DNA of 64,000 nt from Flavivirga amylovorans (GTDB taxonomy: Bacteria; Bacteroidota; Bacteroidia; Flavobacteriales; Flavobacteriaceae): NCBI RefSeq assembly GCF_030540875.1, contig NZ_JAUOEM010000001.1, positions 186,001 to 250,000 of the forward strand. The letters are read 5' to 3'. The notes beneath the pieces are model-generated. The model did not search any database, had not been told where the DNA came from, and worked only from the letters and a program-made list of their open reading frames with translations. A program made the position numbers and the translations under genes. Positions 43,307 through 53,611 of this stretch are shown in pieces. Positions within the stretch are counted from its first letter, which is position 1, and each line of letters begins with the position of its first letter.

Positions 43307-44926
43307 ATGGCTATAGTAATTAATATGCCGCGTTTAAGCGACACCATGGAAGAAGGAACAGTTGCGGCTTGGTTGAAGAAAGTTGGCGATAAAATAGAAG
43401 AAGGTGATATTCTTGCTGAAATAGAAACAGATAAGGCGACTATGGAGTTTGAGTCTTTTAACGAAGGGACTTTACTTCATATAGGCGTTCAAGAAGGAGA
43501 AACTACTAAAGTAGATGCGTTATTGGCAATTATAGGAGACGAAGGAGAAGATATAGCAAGTTTACTAAGTGGAGATAGTACTTCTGCAGAAGTGAAAGAA
43601 GAGGCAGAAGTAGCCCCAGTTGATACTCCTGTTCAAACTGAAGCATCTACAGATACCGTATTACCAGAAGGTGTAATAGTTGTAACGATGCCACGTTTAA
43701 GTGATACCATGGAAGAAGGAACAGTGGCAACATGGCTTAAAAAAGTAGGAGATACCGTTGAAGAAGGTGACATTTTAGCCGAAATTGAAACAGACAAAGC
43801 GACTATGGAGTTTGAATCGTTTCAAGCAGGAACATTGCTTCATATAGGATTACAAGAAGGAGAATCTGCAAAAGTAGATGCTTTATTAGCTATTATTGGT
43901 CCTGCGGGAACTAATGTTGCAGATGTAGCAAGTAATTTCAAAGTTTCAGGTGGTTCAGAAAAAACTGAAGAAGCTCCTAAAAAAGAGGCTCCAAAAGTTG
44001 AAGCCCCTAAAACAGAAGTTAAAAAGGAGGTAGCAAAACCAAATAAAGCAGTTGCAGTAACGTCAACAAATGGTGGGCGACTATTTGCATCTCCATTAGC
44101 TAAAAAGATCGCAGAAGAAAAAGGTATTAATTTATCACAAGTTCAAGGTTCTGGGGAAAACGGACGTATTATTAAACAAGATGTTGAGAATTTTGTTCCA
44201 GCATCTTCAGGTGCTTCCGTTGGTAAATTCGTTCCTACTGGACAAGAAGATTTTGATGAGGTTGCTAATTCGCAAATGCGCAAAGCGATTGCTAAAGCAT
44301 TAACAAATTCGAAGTTCACTGCACCACATTATTATTTAAATGTAGAGTTTGATATGGAAAATGCTATTGCTTTCCGTAAGCAATTTAACTCTGTTCCTGA
44401 TACAAAAATATCGTACAACGATATGGTTGTTAAAGCTTGTGCTTTAGCATTAAAACAACACCCACAAGTAAATTCGCAGTGGTTTGCAGATAAGATGCGT
44501 TTAAATAACCATGTGCATGTTGGTGTAGCGGTAGCAGTGCCTGATGGATTAGTGGTTCCTGTAGTTAAATTTGCGAACGAGCAATCGTTACCACAAATTG
44601 GAGCTGAAGTAAAAGAACTTGCTGGAAAAGCTAGAAACAAAAAATTAACACCTGCCGAAATGGAGGGGAGTACGTTTACTGTTTCAAATTTAGGTATGTT
44701 TGGTATAGAAAGCTTTACGTCTATTATTAACCAACCAAATTCAGCCATTCTTTCCGTAGGAAATATTGTTGAAAAACCTGTGGTTAAAGAAGGTAAGATC
44801 GTAGTTGGAAATACTATGAAACTATCTTTGGCATGTGATCATAGAACAGTAGATGGAGCTACTGGAGCGCAATTCCTCCAAACGTTAAAAGGATATATTG
44901 AAAATCCGGTAACAATGTTAGTGTAA
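43307..44926 (+). CDS. pdhC: Pyruvate dehydrogenase E2, two lipoyl domains
   Basis: A 539-residue dihydrolipoyl acetyltransferase. Two nearly identical lipoyl domains have the lipoylated lysines at Lys43 and Lys164 in EIETDKATMEFES. An Ala/Pro/Lys/Glu linker (about 218-248) leads to the E1/E3-binding domain (LFASPLAKKIAEEKGINLSQ, about 256-290). The C-terminal catalytic core ends with the CDHRTVDGATGAQF motif, whose His and Asp drive acetyl transfer to CoA. It is co-transcribed with pdhA and closed by a strong terminator. Confidence 0.95.
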   Translation: MAIVINMPRLSDTMEEGTVAAWLKKVGDKIEEGDILAEIETDKATMEFESFNEGTLLHIGVQEGETTKVDALLAIIGDEGEDIASLLSGDSTSAEVKEEAEVAPVDTPVQTEASTDTVLPEGVIVVTMPRLSDTMEEGTVATWLKKVGDTVEEGDILAEIETDKATMEFESFQAGTLLHIGLQEGESAKVDALLAIIGPAGTNVADVASNFKVSGGSEKTEEAPKKEAPKVEAPKTEVKKEVAKPNKAVAVTSTNGGRLFASPLAKKIAEEKGINLSQVQGSGENGRIIKQDVENFVPASSGASVGKFVPTGQEDFDEVANSQMRKAIAKALTNSKFTAPHYYLNVEFDMENAIAFRKQFNSVPDTKISYNDMVVKACALALKQHPQVNSQWFADKMRLNNHVHVGVAVAVPDGLVVPVVKFANEQSLPQIGAEVKELAGKARNKKLTPAEMEGSTFTVSNLGMFGIESFTSIINQPNSAILSVGNIVEKPVVKEGKIVVGNTMKLSLACDHRTVDGATGAQFLQTLKGYIENPVTMLV

Positions 44927-44957
44927 TAAATTCCTGAGAAGGAATCTTTTATAAAAC

Positions 44958-44995
44958 AAAAAACCTGTTTCATTTAATTGAAACAGGTTTTTTTT
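44958..44995 (+). terminator. pdh operon terminator
   Basis: AAACCTGTTTC / GAAACAGGTTT stem with loop ATTTAATT, followed by T5 and preceded by A-runs. It lies 35 bp past the E2 stop. Confidence 0.9.
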
Positions 44996-45021
44996 ATCTT
45001 TAAACTCTAATAAAACTTGAA

Positions 45022-46002
45022 ATGAAGATATTATTAAGTATGGCATTAGCTATAACTCTTTTTAACTGTGGTTCGCAAAAGGACACTTCAGAAACAAACA
45101 ATGCGAGTGAGATAAGCAGTAGTGTAGTGACGTTAGCTTTAAAAGAAAACGTTAAGTCAAGTTTAGAGTATTTAGCTTCAGATGAATTAGAAGGGCGACA
45201 TACAGGAAGCAAGGGGATCGAAAAAGCAGCCGTTTTTATTGAAGATTTTTTCAAAGAAAATAATATTAAGCCTTATTTTGAAACATATAGGGATAGTTTT
45301 AATTTAAACAGTATTGTTGGTTATAACGTCGTGGGATATATTGAAGGGCATGACCCAGAATTGAAAAATGAGTTTGTGATACTAGGAGCTCACTACGATC
45401 ATATAGGAACAGCAGAACCTGTAAATGGAGATAGCATAGCCAATGGCGCAAATGATGATGCCTCTGGTACTGTAGCAGTTTTAGAATGGGCAAAGTATTT
45501 TTCTAAATCAAAAAGCAATAAACGAAGCCTTTTATTTACACTATATGCGGCCGAGGAAATGGGGTTAAAAGGTTCTGGCCATTTAGCAAAACGACTGAAA
45601 GGTGAAGCGCTTAACTTGTATACCATGATTAACTTTGAAATGATAGGAGTGCCCAGAGCAGAAAATGAAACCATAGCTTACCTAACGGGTTATAAAAAAT
45701 CTAATATGGCTGAAAAACTAAATAGCTATGTAAAAGAAGACATTGTTGGGTTTTTACCTCAAGCTAAAGAATATAACTTGTTTAAACGTTCAGATAATTA
45801 CCCTTTTTTCAATGCGTTTCAGATCCCAGCACAAGCAATTTCTACATTCGATTTTACAAACTTTGATTACTATCACCATGTAGATGATGAAGCCGATAAA
45901 ATGGATTTTGAACACATGACATCTTTTATCAATAAAATGATACCGGCCTTAGAAGGTATGACAAATGCTAGCACAAAAGAAATAAAAATGAACAATGAGT
46001 AA
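45022..46002 (+). CDS. M28-family zinc aminopeptidase lipoprotein
   Basis: A 326-residue lipoprotein (lipobox TLFNC, Cys near 16). The M28 dizinc site is readable: LGAHYDHIG near residue 122, GANDDASGTVAVLE near 143, and YAAEEMGLKGSGHLA near 176, with a late HHVDDEADK. It would trim peptides at the periplasmic or outer face. It overlaps the next gene by 8 bp. Confidence 0.9.
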   Translation: MKILLSMALAITLFNCGSQKDTSETNNASEISSSVVTLALKENVKSSLEYLASDELEGRHTGSKGIEKAAVFIEDFFKENNIKPYFETYRDSFNLNSIVGYNVVGYIEGHDPELKNEFVILGAHYDHIGTAEPVNGDSIANGANDDASGTVAVLEWAKYFSKSKSNKRSLLFTLYAAEEMGLKGSGHLAKRLKGEALNLYTMINFEMIGVPRAENETIAYLTGYKKSNMAEKLNSYVKEDIVGFLPQAKEYNLFKRSDNYPFFNAFQIPAQAISTFDFTNFDYYHHVDDEADKMDFEHMTSFINKMIPALEGMTNASTKEIKMNNE

Positions 46003-46678
46003 AAACATAATTATTACAGGAACAAGCAGAGGTATCGGTTTCGAGTTGGTTCAATTATTTGCTAATGCTGGTCACAATGTTTTAGCACTATCTAGAAATA
46101 GTCAGCCAATAGATGATCTACAATTAAAAAATGTTGAATCATTGTCATTTGATTTAAGTAAAAATGATGATTACAAGAAGTTAGAAGCCTTTATAAACTC
46201 TAATTGGAGTCAAGTAGATGTTTTAGTTAATAACGCAGGAACTTTACTTAATAAACCTTTCTCAGAAACATCGATGCAAGATTTTGAACGGGTGTATAAA
46301 ACCAATGTTTTTGGAGTCTCAGAAATGACCAGAATAGTACAACCTTTTATGAAACGGAATGGTCATGTCGTAACCATTAGTTCTATGGGAGGTGTGCAAG
46401 GGAGTATGAAATTTGCAGGATTAAGTGCTTACAGTTCCAGTAAAGCAGCGGTTATTACCTTAACAGAGTTGCTAGCGGAAGAATATAAAGAAACTGGCCC
46501 CAGTTTTAATGTGTTGGCCTTGGGAGCTGTGCAAACCGAAATGTTAGAAGAAGCTTTTCCTGGATATCAAGCACCTACTACAGCACTGGAAATGGCACAG
46601 TATATTTTTGATTTTTCACTTAACGGGCATAAATATTATAACGGTAAATTATTACAAGTTTCTAATTCTACACCTTAA
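45995..46678 (+). CDS. Short-chain dehydrogenase/reductase
   Basis: A 227-residue classical SDR: the NAD(P)-binding TGTSRGIGFELVQLF begins near residue 8, NNAGTLLNKP near 78, the catalytic Ser in ISSMGGVQG near 130, and the catalytic YSSSKAAV (Tyr and Lys) near 148. The substrate is not evident. It overlaps the M28 peptidase gene by 8 bp, so the two are translationally coupled even though their functions look unrelated. Confidence 0.9.
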   Translation: MSKNIIITGTSRGIGFELVQLFANAGHNVLALSRNSQPIDDLQLKNVESLSFDLSKNDDYKKLEAFINSNWSQVDVLVNNAGTLLNKPFSETSMQDFERVYKTNVFGVSEMTRIVQPFMKRNGHVVTISSMGGVQGSMKFAGLSAYSSSKAAVITLTELLAEEYKETGPSFNVLALGAVQTEMLEEAFPGYQAPTTALEMAQYIFDFSLNGHKYYNGKLLQVSNSTP

Positions 46679-47178
46679 ACTAATTTTATTCTATTTATTT
46701 AATAGAAATGATAAGCACAGCCAAACTTGTTTATAGAAGATAGTTTGAACACTATTAATACGGTCTAAAGTGAGTTTAATAGTAAAAAGGATTTGAATTA
46801 ATAATTTACTTTTTTGGAAATAGAACCTCTATAGGAATAAAAAATATACTAATAATTATAAAAATTAAAATACATATCTGTGATTTTTTATAAAAACCCA
46901 TTTATTAAATCTACTATAATATGTTTAGATATTTAAGTAGTATAGATGATATTTCCGCATCTCTTTTTCTTATAAATTAATATACTTTAATTAAGTATAA
47001 ACGATTTTATTTAGTCCTGTTTGCATTCTGTATAACCATTTTTTGGAACTTTTTGATAGCTGTGTTTTTTCATCCTTAAGAAGAATGTTAAATATTTATT
47101 TACACGCCTAATTTTAATTACTTATCTGCCTATTAGTTCTTTAGAATATTTATCTTGCAGTAAATTTTTACCTGCAGA
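46679..47178 (+). other. AT-rich gene-free spacer before the T9SS cargo operon
   Basis: A 500-bp stretch with no coding frame or RNA gene seen. A TATCTTGC (about 47151-47158), resembling a -7 box, lies about 20 bp before the start of the T9SS cargo gene but has no good TTG partner. The length and AT content suggest a regulated promoter region. Confidence 0.3.
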
Positions 47179-49980
47179 ATGTTTAAAAAAATACTATGTT
47201 TCGTTGTAATAATTTCTTCCATAACGAAAATTCAAGCCCAGTGTACTCCAGATGAAAAAACGATTACCATTTGTGATATGACCATTATAGATGGAGATGC
47301 TAATGGAGATGCAGATGGTATTATTAATCTATTTACTAGATATAATGCCCTTCCAGGTGTTACTCCTGTAGACGCTTCAATGGGAACTTGGTTTGATCCA
47401 AATTTTAATTTTGCCTTAGATGGATCAGGTGACTTACATTTATGGGATTTAGATCAATCTTCAGAAGCAGAAACAGACCATCAATTTCACTTTTTAAGTG
47501 CTGCGTCTGGATGTCCTGATAATATTCTTATAAGATTTAATGTGATTGTAGGACCCTTTTCTGGTAATGCTTTTCCACCTAATGCTAATAATGTCAATAT
47601 ACAGATTTGTGATTCAGGATCTACTCCAAGAGATAGATGTGATTCTACTGTAGATATAGATCTTTTTCAAGCTTTAGACCCGATTCCAAGCCCGCATCTT
47701 AATGGTACTTGGGTTTATAATGGTGGAGGTTCTGGGTTTATTAGATTAGAGGGATCTAATTTAACAGTTACGATACCGTATACACCAGGGCCTCCTAGGG
47801 TTGATGAACAAGTTTTTCGATTCACTTATATAGTTCCCGGTATAGCCCCATGTAGTACAGAAGCAAGAACAAATGTTAACGTTTCTGTTGTAAGAAAAGT
47901 TTTTTCAGGGTATTCAAAAAATCAACGTATTTGTGAAGATGTTATTAAAAGTGGTAGATATGATGTAGATATAGATTTAAGGAATGATGAATTTTTGGCG
48001 CTTGAAGATATAGATGGTACTTGGAGAGGAAGTGGTTTTGGTCAAGTAACAAACCCAGTAGACTCAAGAATAAATATTAAAGATATTTATGATCAAATAA
48101 TAGCTAGAGATGGTGTTAAGTTTGGATGTGCCCAAGTTAATTATGAATATTCAGTAGAACAACGTTCAGGAGTTTGTGCAGATACAACGTCTGTAGTTAG
48201 TTTTAAAATTTATGAAGACTTAAGACCGTTTAGTCAAAGTGGGACTTTACCATCATATTGTGTAGATGACCCTAATCAATCGCCTACAATAAATTTATAT
48301 AATGAACTGGAGTTTACAACCGAGAATGCTATTCTATTTGATTATAATAGAGATGCATGGACTAATTGGAGGCATGTTTCTGGACCTTCAGATTTGGGTC
48401 TTATATCTAATGGAAATCTTCCATCTCCGCAAGCAGGATATTCTTCATCAGGAACGGTTAGCTTGTTAAACGCACCACCAGGAGATTATGTCTTTGAATA
48501 TGTTGTTTATCCCGAGTATAATTGTTGGCCAGATAACTTTCAAGTGCTTGATTATTCTTCTGGTTATTGTAATACAACACCTAATACGACACTTCCTTGT
48601 CGCGAGGAACGCGCACGGGTAAGGTTTACAATTCATCCTAAACACTATGCGGGAGAAGATACGGAAGGGTTATTGTTTTGCGAAATAGATCCGACTATAG
48701 CAGCACCTTTAGATTTATTTACTTTGTTGACTACGAATGGTGTTGAAGATATTTATCAAGGACCAGAAGGTAGATGGGTAGATTTAAATACAGGAAACCT
48801 CATAACAAATCCATTCACTGTACCCCAAATTAACAATCAACAAACGTTTAATTTTGAATATATAACAAGAACTGTTAATAATTGTGAAGATAGAGCAAGA
48901 TTGTCTTTTACTGTCTTCGAAGAATACCAATCGGGAGTAGGGTTGCCTATAAGGGATGTATGTGACAATAATGTGCCATTTGATTTATTTGACGATTTAA
49001 TGGGGAATCCTAATACTAATGGAACCTGGACAGGGCCTAATGGGTATACATCTGCATCTCATAATGCCACATTTACACCAGGAGTTTCAGATGAAGGAGA
49101 CTATATTTACACCGTTCCTGATAATATTGATGTGTCTTCAGGAACGATCATGTGCTCAGGAAATTCAGCAACTATTACGGTTGTAAATCATCAAAGCCCA
49201 AGTGCAGGAACAGGAGGAGATTATTTTGTATGTCGTTCAGATTTACAAATAGATTTGGTAGATTATTTGGGTGCTTCGGCGAATTCAGGAGGCGTTTTTA
49301 GAAATTTAGATACGACCGATTTATTAACCGGCAGCTTGTTAGACGTATCACAATTAGCTGCAGGAACACATAATTTTCAATATGAAATTCAAGGTCATGT
49401 TTCATGTAATTTATCTACATCACTAATTTCAATAACCATAGTAGAAGTTCTTAGTCCAAATGCAACAGATCAGATATTTTGTGCTAGTGTTGGAGCAACA
49501 GTTTTAGATCTTGTAGCCGCAAATGGAACGAGCTTTAATTGGTATGATACTATTGATGATACAACGCCTTTATCAATAGGAACTGTTTTAATTCATGGGG
49601 AAGACTATTTTGTTGCAGCTGTCGATTCAGAAGGGTGTGAGTCTCCCAGAATAGGGATAACAGTCGAACTTTTACCTCTTAATCATAAAGATTGTGTTAG
49701 CTGTTTTAAAGATGGTATTTCTGTTAATGGAGATGATGAAAACGATGAGTTTGATTTATGTGGCTTACCAAATGTATTTCCAAACTTCGAATTAAACATT
49801 TACAATAGGTTTGGTTCCATTGTTTATAAAGGAAATAGAAACACACCACTTTTTGAGGGAAAATCTAATGTGTCTTTAACGATCGGAGACGAATTACCAT
49901 CTGGAGTTTATTTTTATGTATTCGATCCAAAAGATGGAGTAACAGACCCTATTCAAGGAAACTTTTATTTAAGTAGATAA
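47179..49980 (+). CDS. T9SS type-B (CHU_C/gliding-associated) secreted protein
   Basis: A 933-residue secreted protein with a signal peptide (MFKKILCFVVIISSITKIQAQ). The body is a series of 100-130-residue beta-sandwich units, each with a Cys pair and a repeated pattern IDLFxxL, GTW and FxYxV. The C-terminus (ISVNGDDENDEFDLCGL, ELNIYNRFGSIVYKGN, SGVYFYVFDPKD, GNFYLSR) is the type-B sorting domain. It is an adhesin-like surface protein exported by T9SS. It overlaps the PorP/SprF gene by 1 bp, which suggests a dedicated outer-membrane partner. Confidence 0.88.
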   Translation: MFKKILCFVVIISSITKIQAQCTPDEKTITICDMTIIDGDANGDADGIINLFTRYNALPGVTPVDASMGTWFDPNFNFALDGSGDLHLWDLDQSSEAETDHQFHFLSAASGCPDNILIRFNVIVGPFSGNAFPPNANNVNIQICDSGSTPRDRCDSTVDIDLFQALDPIPSPHLNGTWVYNGGGSGFIRLEGSNLTVTIPYTPGPPRVDEQVFRFTYIVPGIAPCSTEARTNVNVSVVRKVFSGYSKNQRICEDVIKSGRYDVDIDLRNDEFLALEDIDGTWRGSGFGQVTNPVDSRINIKDIYDQIIARDGVKFGCAQVNYEYSVEQRSGVCADTTSVVSFKIYEDLRPFSQSGTLPSYCVDDPNQSPTINLYNELEFTTENAILFDYNRDAWTNWRHVSGPSDLGLISNGNLPSPQAGYSSSGTVSLLNAPPGDYVFEYVVYPEYNCWPDNFQVLDYSSGYCNTTPNTTLPCREERARVRFTIHPKHYAGEDTEGLLFCEIDPTIAAPLDLFTLLTTNGVEDIYQGPEGRWVDLNTGNLITNPFTVPQINNQQTFNFEYITRTVNNCEDRARLSFTVFEEYQSGVGLPIRDVCDNNVPFDLFDDLMGNPNTNGTWTGPNGYTSASHNATFTPGVSDEGDYIYTVPDNIDVSSGTIMCSGNSATITVVNHQSPSAGTGGDYFVCRSDLQIDLVDYLGASANSGGVFRNLDTTDLLTGSLLDVSQLAAGTHNFQYEIQGHVSCNLSTSLISITIVEVLSPNATDQIFCASVGATVLDLVAANGTSFNWYDTIDDTTPLSIGTVLIHGEDYFVAAVDSEGCESPRIGITVELLPLNHKDCVSCFKDGISVNGDDENDEFDLCGLPNVFPNFELNIYNRFGSIVYKGNRNTPLFEGKSNVSLTIGDELPSGVYFYVFDPKDGVTDPIQGNFYLSR

Positions 49981-50906
49981 TGAGTCATTTTATAATGAAG
50001 ATTAAAATAGTAATAGTATTCATAATATGTGGTTTATCTGCATACGCGCAACAAGAACCTCAGTATACGCAGTATATGTATAACATGGGTTTGGTAAATC
50101 CGGGTTATATGATAAATGAACCTAGTATCATACAAGTTGGAAGTTTGTATCGTACGCAATGGGTTGGTATAGATGGGGCTCCGAAAACTGCCAATTTGTT
50201 TGCAAATATTCCTTTAAGCGAAAAGATTGAGTTAGGTGTAAACTATTTAAATGATAATATTGGAGGCAATATAAACCTTAGTGAAAATGTATTTAATATA
50301 AATACAGCATATAAAATTAATATTAAGAAAGATTTGAACTTGTCCTTTGGAATAAAAATGGGGTTCGATCACATAAATTTTAGTAGTTTAGGTAGTAATG
50401 TTAGTGGAGATCCTTTGTTTGAAAACACCAATAAAACGGTCATCAATGTTGGTGCGGGTGTCTTTTTATTTAACGATAATTATTATGTTGGATTGTCATC
50501 ACCAAATCTTATTCCAAGCGATTTAAATGTGAATAGTGGCGTATTATACAAAGATAAGCCACATGCGTTTTTAATTGGAGGCTATGTATTTGATATTAAC
50601 AGTGCACTTAAATTAAAACCATCTACAGTTGTTAAATATGTTACGGGAGCACCTTTGTCATTTGATGTATCCGCAAATGCTCTTTATCTTAATGCCTTTG
50701 AGTTGGGCATATCGTACCGATATCAAGATGCTATTTCTGGATTGGCGGGTGTTAATATTACACCAAATTTAAGAGTTGGATATGCATACGATTTTAATAC
50801 TAGCGAATTAAATAATTATAATAATGGAAGTCATGAATTTATACTACTCTATAAGTTTGATGTGTTAGGTTTAAATAAAAAATATTCATCCCCAAGATTT
50901 TATTAA
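49980..50906 (+). CDS. PorP/SprF-family membrane protein
   Basis: A 308-residue barrel protein. A signal peptide follows a short lead (MKIKIVIVFIICGLSAYAQQ from residue 6, ATG 49995). The family signature EPQYTQYMYNMGLVNPGY follows directly, then GSLYRTQWVGIDGAPKT. PorP/SprF proteins are needed for surface export of specific T9SS type-B cargo; SprF serves SprB. Here the natural client is the 933-residue protein immediately upstream. The stop lies 1 bp before the OmpA-like gene. Confidence 0.9.
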   Translation: MSHFIMKIKIVIVFIICGLSAYAQQEPQYTQYMYNMGLVNPGYMINEPSIIQVGSLYRTQWVGIDGAPKTANLFANIPLSEKIELGVNYLNDNIGGNINLSENVFNINTAYKINIKKDLNLSFGIKMGFDHINFSSLGSNVSGDPLFENTNKTVINVGAGVFLFNDNYYVGLSSPNLIPSDLNVNSGVLYKDKPHAFLIGGYVFDINSALKLKPSTVVKYVTGAPLSFDVSANALYLNAFELGISYRYQDAISGLAGVNITPNLRVGYAYDFNTSELNNYNNGSHEFILLYKFDVLGLNKKYSSPRFY

Positions 50907-50907
50907 C

Positions 50908-52935
50908 ATGATTAAGAAAATTACTTTCATTATAATAAGTCTATTCTTTATACAAGTATCATTTGGGCAAAAGAAAACAAGAGCTGATCGTTTTTTTGAA
51001 AAAGGAGATTATATTAATGCTGCCAAATATTATGAAGAAGAAATAAAAAAAGAACGTCATAAAAAAGCTATAGAAAATATAGCTGTTTGCTATTACAGTA
51101 TATTCGAATACCGTCTCGCATCAAGATATTTAAAGCAATTAGTAAACGGGAAATACGGTGAGAAAGATAAAACATACGACAACCAATATAACTTCAAGTT
51201 GTATCAGGTACTATCAGCTTTAGGAGACTATGAAACAGGATTATATTATTTTAAACGTTATAAAGAAAATATGTCAACTTCTTTAGACACGTCAGAATCT
51301 ATTGAAATTATAGAAACATTTAAATTAAAAACCCCAGATTATAAGATTAAAAAGAGTCCATTTAATTCTGATGCATCCGATTTTGGAGCTATAAAATTTA
51401 ATGATACGGTTTACTTTACTTCCGATAGGGATAATAAAAAACTCTTAAGAAAGAAATACAAATGGACACATCAATCTTTTCTCGATATTTATGCCGTAAA
51501 AGTGGATGAAAATAATGATACCATAGGAGCTATTAAATCACTTCCAAAAACCATAAACTCTAAATTGCATGAAGGTAATTTCTGTCTTACAAGTGATGGA
51601 AATACGCTTTATATTTCAAGAAGTAATTATACAGACGGAAAGAAAGAGTTTAACGAACAGTCTAACAATAACATTCATTTATATAAAACGACTCGAACTC
51701 ATGGTAAATGGGGCAAATTAGAAAAATTGCCATTCAATAAAAACGGATTTTCTTATCAACACCCTGCTTTGAGCCCAGATGAAAAGAAACTCTATTTTTC
51801 ATCAGATATGGAAGGTGGCTATGGTAGTTTTGATTTGTATTATGTAAGTATTGAAGTTGATGGAACGTTTGATGAACCAGTTAATTTAGGAGCAACTATT
51901 AATACCGAAAACAGAGAACATTTTCCATTCATATCACAAGAAGGTAATCTGTTTTTCGCATCTAATGGTCATTTGGGACTAGGGATGTTAGATAACTTTG
52001 TTTCAGAACGTATTAATGGTACGTTTACTAAGCCTATTAATTTAGGAGCACCGATCAATTCAAGATACGACGATTTCAGTCTAAACTATCACAATACCAA
52101 AGAAGGATTCTTTTCTACAAATAGAAATAAGAAGAATGATGAGATTTTTAAATTTAAACAAACAGGAGAAATTTTTATAAGAGAATATATTAATAGGTTT
52201 GAGGTAAGAGATATTGAAACGAAAGAATATATTCCAAATACAGCAGTTGTCTTAAAAGATAAAAAGGGTGTTGAGAAATATGTAAATACCTTAGATTCTT
52301 TAGCGTTTTTCAATATTAATTTATTGGCGAATAGTTATGAGTTTTCGGCTAATAATGAAGCCTATACTCCTAACAAATTAAACATAACGGTTGTTGAAAA
52401 ACAAGATCAACTGCATGTGCTGTATTTAAAGAAAATCCCGCCACCGCCACCATTAGATCCTGTTGAAGTATTAATTGTAGAAAAGAAAATTGATAAAAAA
52501 TTAAAAGAAGAAGATCCTAAACGATTTGAATTGTTAACCGACGTTGAAGGACCTCCAGTTATTGAGAAAGATGGCAAATTATTTTTCCAATTAGAACCCA
52601 TTTATTTTAATTTTGACATGTGGAATATCAGAGCAGATTCTAAAAAAATATTGGATGAATTGGCCGCTAAATTAGAACGCTACCCAAATATTTATTTAAA
52701 GATAAGTTCGCATACAGATAGTAGGGGAACCGTACGCTACAATCAGATTTTATCGGAAAGACGAGCAGAATCGACAAGAAATTATCTGGCATTAGAAGGA
52801 TTTATTAATGCACGTCGAATGAAATTTCAAGGTTTTGGGGAATTAGAACCCATAGTTCCATGTCCTATGTTAGAATGTACTGAAGAAGAGCATCAGTTAA
52901 ACAGACGTAGCGAATTTGAGATCGTTAAGTATTAG
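50908..52935 (+). CDS. OmpA-family protein with PD40 repeats
   Basis: A 675-residue protein with a signal peptide (MIKKITFIIISLFFIQVSFG). Residues about 25-125 look like TPR helices, then WD40-like PD40 blades (YFTSDRDNKKLL, LYFSSDMEGGYGSFDLYYV, LFFASNGHLGLGMLDNF). A carboxypeptidase-like beta domain leads to the C-terminal OmpA domain (SSHTDSRGTVRYNQILSERRA), which grips peptidoglycan. This architecture is the usual third partner of type-B cargo plus SprF operons and likely anchors the assembly to the wall. Confidence 0.92.
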   Translation: MIKKITFIIISLFFIQVSFGQKKTRADRFFEKGDYINAAKYYEEEIKKERHKKAIENIAVCYYSIFEYRLASRYLKQLVNGKYGEKDKTYDNQYNFKLYQVLSALGDYETGLYYFKRYKENMSTSLDTSESIEIIETFKLKTPDYKIKKSPFNSDASDFGAIKFNDTVYFTSDRDNKKLLRKKYKWTHQSFLDIYAVKVDENNDTIGAIKSLPKTINSKLHEGNFCLTSDGNTLYISRSNYTDGKKEFNEQSNNNIHLYKTTRTHGKWGKLEKLPFNKNGFSYQHPALSPDEKKLYFSSDMEGGYGSFDLYYVSIEVDGTFDEPVNLGATINTENREHFPFISQEGNLFFASNGHLGLGMLDNFVSERINGTFTKPINLGAPINSRYDDFSLNYHNTKEGFFSTNRNKKNDEIFKFKQTGEIFIREYINRFEVRDIETKEYIPNTAVVLKDKKGVEKYVNTLDSLAFFNINLLANSYEFSANNEAYTPNKLNITVVEKQDQLHVLYLKKIPPPPPLDPVEVLIVEKKIDKKLKEEDPKRFELLTDVEGPPVIEKDGKLFFQLEPIYFNFDMWNIRADSKKILDELAAKLERYPNIYLKISSHTDSRGTVRYNQILSERRAESTRNYLALEGFINARRMKFQGFGELEPIVPCPMLECTEEEHQLNRRSEFEIVKY

Positions 52936-52946
52936 AAAGTTTATTT

Positions 52947-53582
52947 ATGAGTAAATATAAATGTGTTATTTTCGATTGTGATGGTGTCCTAATCGATAGC
53001 GAGGCTATTGCTGTTGGTACTATGGTTGATATGGCAAATGATTTAGGAGCAAACATCAAAAAAGAAGGAGCCGTTGCTCAATTTAAAGGAAAATCGTTTA
53101 GCCTCTGTATGGATACTATTTCAAACCGAATAGGGAGGGCGTTACCAGAAACCTTTGAAGAAGATTATAGAGTAAAAAGTTTTGAAGCTTTTAAAAGAGA
53201 TATAAAACCCATTGAAGGTATTAAAAAGGTGTTGGAAAACTTAGAATTACCTTTTTGTACAGCATCAAGTGGTCCAGAAAATAAAATCCGACTTAATTTA
53301 GGACTCACAGGTTTATTACCATTTTTTGAAGACAATATTTTTAGTTGTTATACCATCAAAAAATGGAAACCAGATCCAGATGTATTTTTATGGGCAGCAG
53401 AAACGATGGGGTTTAAACCAAGCGAATGTGTGGTTATTGAAGATAGCTTGTCTGGAGTTCAAGCAGCCAAAAATGGAGGTTTTGATGTGTTTGGATTTAC
53501 GGCACACGATTATAATAATGAGTTAGAAAGTGAAGCTACTAATGTGTTTGGTAGTATGCATGAGCTTTTGAAGATGTTGTGA
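52947..53582 (+). CDS. HAD-superfamily hydrolase (phosphoglucomutase-like)
   Basis: A 211-residue HAD subfamily IA enzyme. The nucleophile motif CVIFDCDGVLIDSEA has its aspartate near residue 10; motif II is CTASSGP near 110; motif III/IV is KPDPDVFLWAA and VVIEDSLSGVQAAKNGG. It hydrolyses a sugar or nucleotide phosphate; specificity is not readable. It lies 11 bp downstream of the OmpA gene and may share its transcript. Confidence 0.88.
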   Translation: MSKYKCVIFDCDGVLIDSEAIAVGTMVDMANDLGANIKKEGAVAQFKGKSFSLCMDTISNRIGRALPETFEEDYRVKSFEAFKRDIKPIEGIKKVLENLELPFCTASSGPENKIRLNLGLTGLLPFFEDNIFSCYTIKKWKPDPDVFLWAAETMGFKPSECVVIEDSLSGVQAAKNGGFDVFGFTAHDYNNELESEATNVFGSMHELLKML

Positions 53583-53611
53583 TGTTTTTAGCGTTCGTTT
53601 AGCAATTAATT

